This document shows, piece by piece, positions 7,390-12,597 of a DNA stretch of 12,597 bases. Source of the stretch: Lachnospiraceae bacterium (GTDB lineage Bacteria > Bacillota_A > Clostridia > Lachnospirales > Lachnospiraceae); assembly GCA_016291475.1 (NCBI GenBank), contig JAEEXJ010000096.1, positions 1 through 12,597 of the forward strand, written 5' to 3'. A program made the position numbers and the translations under genes. Each line of letters opens with the position of its first letter. Position 1 is the first letter of the stretch. The notes beneath the pieces are model-generated. The model ran no database searches and was not told the DNA's origin. It was given only the letters and a program-made list of their open reading frames with translations.

Positions 7390-8604
7390 CTATTCCTCAG
7401 GCATCTTGAATCCGCCGCTTGGACTACTTTGTGTATATCTGAATACTTCACGCATTCTCGCGTAATATGAGAAGTAGGTATATCCGTAATCGTCGTATCT
7501 CCATGCATATCCGTAAGGGTTACCGGTGTATACGCACAGGCAATCGGGATGTGCTTCGCAGTATTCATCGAAAGAATCTCTGGATACCGGATTTCCTATA
7601 CAGCTGAAACGTTCCAGATTCATATCCATTATTCCGCTTATATCCCTTGTCTGGGTAAAGCTGATATTCAGATATTTGATGGAATCCATATCCGCTATGA
7701 CGGAGAGATTCTGAATGTAGTAGCAGCTTACCAGTTCGAGCCATACAAGCTTGTGACAGTTTGTAAGCGGAGTCAGATCGGTGAAATGCGCATCGGATAA
7801 TATCAGGCATTCAAGGTCCGGCATATTTTCTATAAACGAGATATCGGTAATGCCCATATCGTGACCGAGGTCCATATATATAACTTCATTGCAGTATTTT
7901 AAGGGACCTGTCATGGAATCGTTTATCCCATGGGTCATTCGTATGACCTGATCGTCGGTAAGTGCGGATTTCCATCCTACATGTACTCTCCACACAACTT
8001 TCGTATCAGGGAAATCATCCCTGATCTTTGCCATTATCTCATCGTCTATTCCGCAGTCATCAAGAAGGAAATATTCGCATCTATCAAGTACCGTAAGCGC
8101 CTGACGTATGGTTTCTTCGCCTTCATTTCCGATTTCGGATTTAACAAAGTTTATCTCGGTATCTGCGGTGGTAAGATGCTGATCATACAGGTCGAATTCA
8201 TAGATGAAATGTACATCGGGATGAGATTCTTTAAGTACATAAACCGCGGGAAGAGAGAGGAGAGGCTCGCTGCCTTCCGATATGAGATTTACCTCCGTAA
8301 GACCGGGTAATTCCGACATTTTCTCCGAAACTTCCGGGATGTCTTCGGGATGCATATCTGACAGATCGAGGTAAGTTACGCTTTCTTCGTATTCTTTTCC
8401 GAGGATCTCGACGAATGCGGGCAGGGTTTCCTCGGGTTCGGGCACGGGTTCGGGCGAAGGCTCTGCGGCAGGGGACAGGGCAGTTTCCGTGTTTGCGGTA
8501 TCCGTAGTCTGGACGGGAGCGGCGGGAGCCTGCGAACATGCACCCAAGGACAGGACCAGAAACGCTGTTATCAGCGAAAGGTTTATTTCTTTATAAATTC
8601 TCAT
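7390..8604 (-). CDS. Leucine-rich-repeat surface lipoprotein
   Basis: This 404-aa protein has a lipoprotein signal peptide: K5, hydrophobic stretch 8-20 and lipobox L20-G-A-C23, so it should be anchored to the outer face of the membrane by lipidated C23. A Pro/Glu/Thr/Ala-rich linker (24-62) follows. Residues about 79-223 contain two divergent copies of a 70-odd-residue unit, each with a leucine-rich strand, a [HF]PD motif (H128-P-D, F198-P-D) and an LT-x2-D tail (L144, L215). Residues 241-354 hold about five LRRs of 22-23 residues. The C-terminus is Tyr/Arg/Phe-rich (366-391). The function is probably binding of a protein or glycan ligand. The start is backed by GAAGGAA about 8 nt upstream. 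The gene stands alone, convergent with folA and divergent from ilvE. Confidence 0.85.
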   Translation of the reverse strand: MRIYKEINLSLITAFLVLSLGACSQAPAAPVQTTDTANTETALSPAAEPSPEPVPEPEETLPAFVEILGKEYEESVTYLDLSDMHPEDIPEVSEKMSELPGLTEVNLISEGSEPLLSLPAVYVLKESHPDVHFIYEFDLYDQHLTTADTEINFVKSEIGNEGEETIRQALTVLDRCEYFLLDDCGIDDEIMAKIRDDFPDTKVVWRVHVGWKSALTDDQVIRMTHGINDSMTGPLKYCNEVIYMDLGHDMGITDISFIENMPDLECLILSDAHFTDLTPLTNCHKLVWLELVSCYYIQNLSVIADMDSIKYLNISFTQTRDISGIMDMNLERFSCIGNPVSRDSFDEYCEAHPDCLCVYTGNPYGYAWRYDDYGYTYFSYYARMREVFRYTQSSPSGGFKMPEE

Positions 8605-8640
8605 GTCTAAATTCCTTCAAAAGTAGTAAATACAGAGATT

Positions 8641-8670
8641 ATTGTACCAAAAACCCCGTTGTGCTAAAAT
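8641..8670. promoter_or_regulatory. Overlapping divergent promoters of the LRR lipoprotein and ilvE
   Basis: On the plus strand, TTGTAC (8642-8647) and TAAAAT (8665-8670) with a 17-bp spacer form a plausible promoter for ilvE. On the minus strand, TACAAT (8646-8641) is a good -10 for the lipoprotein gene, with only a weak -35 (TTTAGC). The minus -10 and plus -35 share five bases, so the two polymerases would compete. The plus-strand leader (8671-8717) is A/T-rich and shows no hairpin or T-box-like element. Confidence 0.5.
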
Positions 8671-8717
8671 ATTTTAAAGTTTTTTTTATTTTATTTAAGA
8701 AAGAAGGCGGATCTGAA

Positions 8718-9746
8718 ATGGAAAAGAAAGACATTGATTGGGGCAACTTAGGATTTGGTTATATCAAGACCGATTATCGCTACGTCTCTAATTATAAGGA
8801 CGGCAAGTGGGATGACGGTGAGATAACCACTGATGATAAGGTCGTGCTTAGCGAATGTGCAGGCGTTCTTCAGTACGCACAGACCGTATTTGAGGGACTT
8901 AAGGCATATACCACAGAGGACGGACGTATTGTTACTTTCCGCCCCGACCTTAACGCAGAGCGTCTCAATCAGTCTGCTGCAAGACTTGAGATGCCCGTTC
9001 TTCCCGAAGGAAGATTTATTGAAGCAGTAGAGAAGACCATTAAGGCCAATGCAGCATTTGTACCTCCTTACGGAAGCGGTGCAACTCTCTATGTCAGACC
9101 TTACATGTTCGGATCTAATCCCGTTATCGGTGTTAAGCCCGCTGACGAGTATCAGTTCAGAATCCTTGTAACTCCCGTAGGACCTTACTTCAAGGGAGGC
9201 GCTAAGCCCATCGTTATCAAGGTGTCCGATTTTGACCGTGCGGCACCTCACGGAACCGGAAACATCAAGGCAGGTCTTAACTACGCAATGAGCCTTCATG
9301 CTATCGTTACTGCGCATGAAGAGGGATTTGCGGAGAATATGTATCTTGATGCCGCAACCAGAACCAAGGTTGAGGAGACCGGCGGAGCTAACTTCCTGTT
9401 CGTTACCAAGGATGGCAAGGTTGTTACTCCCAAGTCAAACAGCATTCTTCCTTCGATCACAAGAAGAAGCCTCATTCAGGTTGCTAAGGAATATCTCGGA
9501 CTTGAAGCAGAGGAGAGAGAGATCACTCTCGAAGAAGTTGCGGATATGGCAGAGTGCGGACTCTGCGGAACAGCAGCGGTTATCTCACCTGTCGGAAAGA
9601 TCAACGATCACGGCAAGGAGATCTGCTTCCCCAGCGGAATGGAAGAGATGGGACCTGTTACCAAGAAGCTGTATGATACTCTTACCGGAATTCAGATGGG
9701 TCGCATAGAAGCACCCGAAGGATGGGTTCACGAGATAAAGCTTTGA
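8718..9746 (+). CDS. ilvE: Branched-chain amino acid aminotransferase
   Basis: This PLP enzyme of fold type IV interconverts leucine, isoleucine and valine with their 2-keto acids using glutamate/2-oxoglutarate. The 342-aa protein beginning at the ATG at 8718 matches the usual length of class II (BCAT-type) enzymes. An in-frame upstream ATG (8538) exists, but that extension would run through the divergent promoter region and into the lipoprotein gene, so it is rejected; AAGAAGG (8701-8707) supports 8718. Motifs: F58-E-G-L-K-A-Y64, R127-P near the substrate pocket, Schiff-base lysine K184 in GTGNIKAGLNYA, E219/E220-T-G-G-A-N-F, and the PLP-phosphate region S240-N-S-I-L-P-S-I-T248. A CxxC pair (C280, C283) is noted separately. 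It is the first gene of a three-gene overlapping operon. Confidence 0.96.
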   Translation: MEKKDIDWGNLGFGYIKTDYRYVSNYKDGKWDDGEITTDDKVVLSECAGVLQYAQTVFEGLKAYTTEDGRIVTFRPDLNAERLNQSAARLEMPVLPEGRFIEAVEKTIKANAAFVPPYGSGATLYVRPYMFGSNPVIGVKPADEYQFRILVTPVGPYFKGGAKPIVIKVSDFDRAAPHGTGNIKAGLNYAMSLHAIVTAHEEGFAENMYLDAATRTKVEETGGANFLFVTKDGKVVTPKSNSILPSITRRSLIQVAKEYLGLEAEEREITLEEVADMAECGLCGTAAVISPVGKINDHGKEICFPSGMEEMGPVTKKLYDTLTGIQMGRIEAPEGWVHEIKL

Positions 9747-10804
9747 TTTTTATTAGAAGAAAACTAATGCCGGCCATATGTGCACTCCTTGCCGTAAGCT
9801 TATTATTCGGCTGCGGCAGGGCACAGGTCGTGCTTACCACCGGTTTTAAACAGGACGAAGTATTTATCGTCGGAAGTGAAAGCTGCAGTCTGCAGGAACT
9901 GATGATATATATCACCAATATCCAGAAGTCTTATGAAAATGTCTTCGGTAGGGAGATAAGAACGGTTACTTCGGACGGAGTTACGTTTGAAGAGAGCATC
10001 AAAAACACGGCACTTGCACAACTGGCACAGATCAAGACAATGTACCTGATGGCGCTGGATCGGGGACTTACGCTTGATGCGGAATCGCAGAATGCGGTCA
10101 GAGAGGCCGCACTTGAATATTACTCTTCGCTGTCGGAAGCGGAGATTGAGGAACTCGGAGCAAGCGAGGAACTCATTGAAAACATGTACTACGAGATGGC
10201 ACTGGCTCAGCTCGCATACGACGAGATAATTAAGGATATCTCTCCTGAGATCTCGGATGATGAAGCAAGATTCGTCAAGGTCAGGATCATCTATATGCGC
10301 ACCACATATAAAAACGGTGACTCTCTCATCCCGTATATGGATGAAGATTATGACAGAGTATATAAGACTCTCCAGGGTATCAGGGAAGGCGTTCTGGACG
10401 GAAGCCTTGATTTTGAAACCGAAGCGATGAAATATAACGAAGCCGATGAATCGGTCATCTCATTCGGAAAAGGAACCATGGATATAGCGGTGGAGGAAGA
10501 AGCATTTTCACTCGCCGGAGGAGAGATCAGTGATATAGTGGGAACCACAGACGGCCTGTATCTGATGCAATGCATACTGCCGCTGGACAGGACCCAGACG
10601 GATGAAAATAAAGTGCTGATCACGCGTAAGCTGAGAGATGAAGCGTTTGAATCCGTCTATGATGACTTCGTGGGAAGTCGTATAAGAAATCTAAACAGTG
10701 AACTTTGGAAAACAGTAACTCTTAATTACGATCCTGAGATTACAACCTGCAGTTTTTTTGAAATCTACGAAAAGTATTTGGATGGCGAGGGGCCGGATGA
10801 TTAA
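9743..10804 (+). CDS. PrsA/SurA-like foldase lipoprotein with degenerate parvulin domain
   Basis: This is an exported lipoprotein of about 353 aa. The start at TTG 9743 gives a 24-residue signal with I4-R-R-K at the front and lipobox L21-F-G-C24, and overlaps the ilvE stop as TTGA (4 bp). ATG 9722 (360 aa, 25-bp overlap) is the alternative; ATG 9767 would remove the positive charges and is less likely. No start has a strong ribosome binding site. An N-terminal helical part (about 45-165) resembles SurA_N/trigger-factor-like chaperone domains. Residues about 175-280 follow the PpiC/parvulin pattern: a V-R-I-I strand, D-G-S-L-D-F-E, F-G-K-G, E-E-A-F and G-E-I-S-D. The histidines usual in parvulin catalytic strands are missing, so it may chaperone without isomerase activity. 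It overlaps the HD-GYP gene by 8 bp. Confidence 0.75.
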   Translation: MIFIRRKLMPAICALLAVSLLFGCGRAQVVLTTGFKQDEVFIVGSESCSLQELMIYITNIQKSYENVFGREIRTVTSDGVTFEESIKNTALAQLAQIKTMYLMALDRGLTLDAESQNAVREAALEYYSSLSEAEIEELGASEELIENMYYEMALAQLAYDEIIKDISPEISDDEARFVKVRIIYMRTTYKNGDSLIPYMDEDYDRVYKTLQGIREGVLDGSLDFETEAMKYNEADESVISFGKGTMDIAVEEEAFSLAGGEISDIVGTTDGLYLMQCILPLDRTQTDENKVLITRKLRDEAFESVYDDFVGSRIRNLNSELWKTVTLNYDPEITTCSFFEIYEKYLDGEGPDD

Positions 10805-11903
10805 ACGCAAGTTTGTAAGTACAAGAGTTCTTCAGCCGGGTATGAGGATCGACCAAGCGATCCTTGATAAGACCGGTCGCGAGCTCATCGCGAAAGGTGC
10901 TTATCTGGATGATTTCCAGATTGAGTATCTTCAGAAGAAATCAATAGGCGGCATCTATGTGTCCGAGGGCGAACCGGATCCCGATGAGATCCATTCCCTC
11001 GAGGCTCAGCTTCCCGCATTTACTAAAGAGCTCATGGAAAAGAGCCGTGTCGAAGACAAGAGCAAGGTATCGCTCAGCCATGAGGTTATCAAGCGTGTAG
11101 GAGAGGGCGTTCAGTTCCTATACGATAATGTGGAATCGGAGAATTTCCTGGAAGCCACCAATAATGTTACAGGCGAACTTGTAAAAGCAATCGAAGCCAA
11201 TAACGCTATCGCAGTCGATATTAATCTGATCAAGGTCAGTGACGAATATACCTTCAAGCATTCCGTAGACGTTGCCACCATGGGAATGATCATCGGAAGA
11301 AATTACGGACTTTCACAGGATGAGATAAGGGATATCGGTGTATCGGGTCTTCTCCATGATCTCGGTAAATCAAAAATCCCGCTTGAAATATTAAATAAAC
11401 CCGGAAAGCTCGATGATGATGAATTCGCCCTCATGAAGCAGCATTCACTTTTCGGATTCAAGATCCTGAAGGAAAAGAATGCGTTTGGCGATGAGATAAT
11501 GAAAGGTGTTTTGCAGCATCACGAGAAGATGAACGGAAGAGGATATCCTCTGGGAGTTACCGGCGAAGCAATCAGCAAATTTGCCAAGATCCTCGCTGTT
11601 GCCGATATATATGATGCGCTTGTTACCGAGCGTCCATATAAAAAAGGCTTCCCGAAAAGAGAAGCGCTTGAGATGATATTCGGAATGTCCACGGAGCTTG
11701 ATACCAAGGCCATATCCAGTTTCATGGATTCAGTCATTATTTTCCCCGTAGACTCTTACGTACAGCTTTCAAACGGTGAGATGGGTAAAGTTGTTGCCAA
11801 CAATCCCGGCTATCCCATGCGCCCCGTGGTTGTCGGATTTAAGACCGGAAAAATTTACAATCTTCTGGAAGATCTTAACTGTGCATCAATGGTCATAGAA
11901 TAA
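10797..11903 (+). CDS. HD-GYP domain protein (putative cyclic-di-GMP phosphodiesterase)
   Basis: The protein is 368 aa from the ATG at 10797. GAGGGG (10787-10792) sits 4 nt upstream and the frame overlaps the preceding stop by 8 bp, so this start is preferred to the in-frame ATG at 10758. The N-terminal region (about 1-60) resembles DUF3391-type domains, with L12-Q-P-G-M15 at its head. The HD-GYP domain (about 145-310) has H155, the HD pair H187-D188, H216, H241-H242-E243, and G247-R-G-Y-P251, matching HHExxxGxGYP; D270 (in VADIYDAL) completes the metal set. Family enzymes hydrolyse cyclic-di-GMP. The C-terminal 50 residues are a beta-rich extension (V318 to V345) common in these proteins. 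There is no membrane segment or receiver domain, so the input signal is unclear. Confidence 0.93.
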   Translation: MIKRKFVSTRVLQPGMRIDQAILDKTGRELIAKGAYLDDFQIEYLQKKSIGGIYVSEGEPDPDEIHSLEAQLPAFTKELMEKSRVEDKSKVSLSHEVIKRVGEGVQFLYDNVESENFLEATNNVTGELVKAIEANNAIAVDINLIKVSDEYTFKHSVDVATMGMIIGRNYGLSQDEIRDIGVSGLLHDLGKSKIPLEILNKPGKLDDDEFALMKQHSLFGFKILKEKNAFGDEIMKGVLQHHEKMNGRGYPLGVTGEAISKFAKILAVADIYDALVTERPYKKGFPKREALEMIFGMSTELDTKAISSFMDSVIIFPVDSYVQLSNGEMGKVVANNPGYPMRPVVVGFKTGKIYNLLEDLNCASMVIE

Positions 11904-11906
11904 ATT

Positions 11907-11933
11907 CACCTCGCGTATCCTGCGAGGTGTTTT
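11907..11933 (+). terminator. Intrinsic terminator after the HD-GYP gene
   Basis: CACCTCGC (11907-11914) and GCGAGGTG (11922-11929) form a perfect 8-bp GC-rich stem with the 7-nt loop GTATCCT, followed by TTTT (11930-11933). It starts four bases after the HD-GYP stop codon. The T-tract overlaps the stop codon of the convergent 91-aa gene (11932-11934), so the two genes share this 28-bp gap. Confidence 0.88.
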
Positions 11934-12207
11934 ATATTACTGTATATACCCAGTCAGATCTTCGGCCTTCCTTGCCCTCCACAAACCACCTGTGGTCTCG
12001 TTCCGAATAGAACACGAAAGCGCTCTTTCCGCATATCCTGCAGGTGTATCTGAGCCCTAAGCCGCCTCCGCCGGTAGAGACTGCGCGGCATACGCTCACA
12101 ACCTTGTCCACGGTATATCTGGTGCCGTCCGTCCAGGATACCTGCAAGGGTTCTATTTTACCGTCTTTATCAAATTTTGCGGTCACTTCCACAAATACTT
12201 TACTCAT
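11932..12207 (-). CDS. Small protein of unknown function under a LexA-like operator
   Basis: This 91-aa soluble protein is not assigned to a named family. The N-terminal half reads as a beta-strand protein (V4-F-V-E-V-T-A, then V23-S-W-T-D-G-T-R-Y), with a basic patch V36-V-S-V-C-R-A. It then has G46-G-G-G-L-G-L-R-Y-T-C-R-I-C-G-K61, where C56-x2-C59-G resembles one zinc knuckle; C40 and H72 could complete a site, but this is speculative. Similar short clostridial proteins with a YTCRI block are recalled as hypotheticals, without function. GGAG (12217-12214 on the minus strand) lies 6 nt before the ATG. The operator overlapping the leader suggests induction by DNA damage. There is no signal peptide or membrane segment. 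The gene stands alone and is convergent with the HD-GYP gene. Confidence 0.8.
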   Translation of the reverse strand: MSKVFVEVTAKFDKDGKIEPLQVSWTDGTRYTVDKVVSVCRAVSTGGGGLGLRYTCRICGKSAFVFYSERDHRWFVEGKEGRRSDWVYTVI

Positions 12208-12216
12208 AATATGCTC

Positions 12217-12230
12217 CGAACGTACGTTTG
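12217..12230. promoter_or_regulatory. LexA/SOS-box-like operator
   Basis: The 14 bases CGAACGTACGTTTG contain a perfect 10-bp palindrome, AACGTACGTT. They match the Bacillus/Firmicutes LexA (DinR) consensus CGAACRNRYGTTYC at 13 of 14 positions; the final G instead of C restores symmetry with the first C. The site lies between the minus-strand -10 (12243-12238) and the ATG of the 91-aa gene, at the predicted start of transcription and touching its GGAG ribosome binding site. Binding here would block transcription. It could also influence the divergent gene at 12346, though it lies upstream of that promoter. Confidence 0.6.
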
Positions 12231-12237
12231 TATATGG

Positions 12238-12266
12238 ATTTTATAATCAGGCAGAAGTTTTCGCAA
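12238..12266 (-). promoter_or_regulatory. Promoter of the 91-aa small protein gene
   Basis: Read on the minus strand, -35 TTGCGA (12266-12261) and -10 TAAAAT (12243-12238) are separated by exactly 17 bp. The predicted start near 12231 places the LexA-like palindrome at about +1 to +15, a typical repressing position. Confidence 0.6.
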
Positions 12267-12284
12267 CCGAACACTTTATTAATT

Positions 12285-12314
12285 TTCGCAAATGCCCTGT
12301 CCGTAGGGTATAAT
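12285..12314 (+). promoter_or_regulatory. Promoter of the partial membrane protein gene
   Basis: A perfect TATAAT lies at 12309-12314, with a weak -35 TTCGCA (12285-12290) 18 bp upstream. The nonamer TTTTCGCAA occurs twice here as a direct repeat 25 bp apart (12258-12266 and 12283-12291), so each promoter of this divergent pair carries one copy in its -35 area. Confidence 0.5.
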
Positions 12315-12345
12315 TATCCGGAAAAAATTTGGAGAATCTATTTTT

Positions 12346-12597
12346 ATGTTATTGGGGATCCTAAAAGAAACCTTTCAGAGAATGTATGATGCGCTGCCCG
12401 AACTTTCCGATCTGCGCATCGGTTTTTTGTATATATCTGTAGTGCTGGTGCTGTTTGGTGTATTGATGACCATTATGCTCGCAGTCAAAAAGAAGATACG
12501 GTTTTTTACCGGTATTTTCAGCATTCTGTCTGCGGCGGTCATAATACTTATCTGTATCTTTTATCCTTATGTGGATATGCTTTATGCTCACCCCGGC
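12346..12597 (+). CDS. Membrane protein of unknown function, 5' part only
   Basis: The frame is open from the ATG at 12346 to the end of the window (84 residues seen), so the gene is cut by the window edge. An amphipathic start (1-24) is followed by two membrane segments (about 26-47 and 53-74) joined by a short basic loop, K48-K-K-I-R52. GGAG (12331-12334) lies 11 nt before the ATG, and a TATAAT box lies at 12309. No family is recognised from this fragment. It is divergent from the small gene with the SOS-like operator, sharing a 138-bp intergenic region. Confidence 0.65.
   Translation, partial: MLLGILKETFQRMYDALPELSDLRIGFLYISVVLVLFGVLMTIMLAVKKKIRFFTGIFSILSAAVIILICIFYPYVDMLYAHPG

Noticed and set aside
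7930..8310. 126-codon plus-strand frame inside the LRR lipoprotein gene
   Set aside because: It is a shadow of the minus-strand gene, which has a clear signal peptide, repeats and ribosome binding site.
8538..8717. N-terminal extension of the aminotransferase from an upstream ATG
   Set aside because: It would cross the divergent promoter region and the lipoprotein start; family length and the ribosome binding site both favour 8718.
8671..8717. T-box or attenuator in front of ilvE
   Set aside because: The leader is under 50 nt, A/T-rich, and contains no specifier, T-box sequence or terminator hairpin.
1..12597. CRISPR arrays, insertion sequences, toxin-antitoxin pairs, phage genes
   Set aside because: No regularly spaced repeats, transposase or integrase motifs, or recognisable toxin-antitoxin pair were seen on either strand.

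Overview
The window looks like chromosomal DNA of a low- to mid-GC Gram-positive anaerobe. Clostridia, family Lachnospiraceae (Butyrivibrio or relatives), is the best guess. This rests on the style of the encoded proteins (fused GT2/GtrA glycosyltransferase, clostridial-type DHFR, class II branched-chain aminotransferase, HD-GYP protein), purine-rich Shine-Dalgarno sites, compact operons and a LexA-like SOS box of the Firmicutes type. No rRNA or taxon-specific marker is present, so this is inference. No transposase, integrase, CRISPR array or prophage gene was seen.

Layout. A tRNA-Gly(GCC) gene lies on the minus strand at 89-161 with a near-consensus promoter. Next is a minus-strand PAP2-family phosphatase (250-870). 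Divergent from it, a compact plus-strand run of six genes spans 958-7327: a GT2-GtrA membrane glycosyltransferase, a membrane-anchored phosphodiester glycosidase (NAGPA domain), an unrecognised membrane-anchored protein overlapping it by one base, a beta-CASP metallo-beta-lactamase-fold RNase-like protein, thymidylate synthase (thyA) and dihydrofolate reductase (folA). A strong intrinsic terminator that contains the folA stop codon ends the run. A minus-strand leucine-rich-repeat lipoprotein (7390-8604) faces it.

From a shared, overlapping promoter region at about 8641-8670, a second plus-strand operon runs rightwards: a branched-chain aminotransferase (ilvE), a lipoprotein related to PrsA/SurA foldases with a degenerate parvulin domain, and an HD-GYP cyclic-di-GMP phosphodiesterase-like protein. 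The three reading frames overlap, and a terminator lies at 11907-11933. The right end holds a small minus-strand gene of unknown function (91 aa) with a LexA/SOS-type operator between its promoter and start codon, and the beginning of a plus-strand membrane protein that runs off the window.

How the genes may work together. PAP2, GT2-GtrA, NAGPA and the unknown anchored protein form a plausible cell-envelope glycan module: undecaprenyl phosphate recycling, lipid-linked sugar transfer and extracytoplasmic phosphodiester-sugar trimming. ThyA and FolA form the classical dTMP cycle, in which ThyA makes dihydrofolate and FolA reduces it. The most notable signals are the SOS box on the small orphan gene, the coupled NAGPA/unknown pair, and the internal duplication in the LRR lipoprotein. 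Most other genes are ordinary housekeeping or accessory genes.
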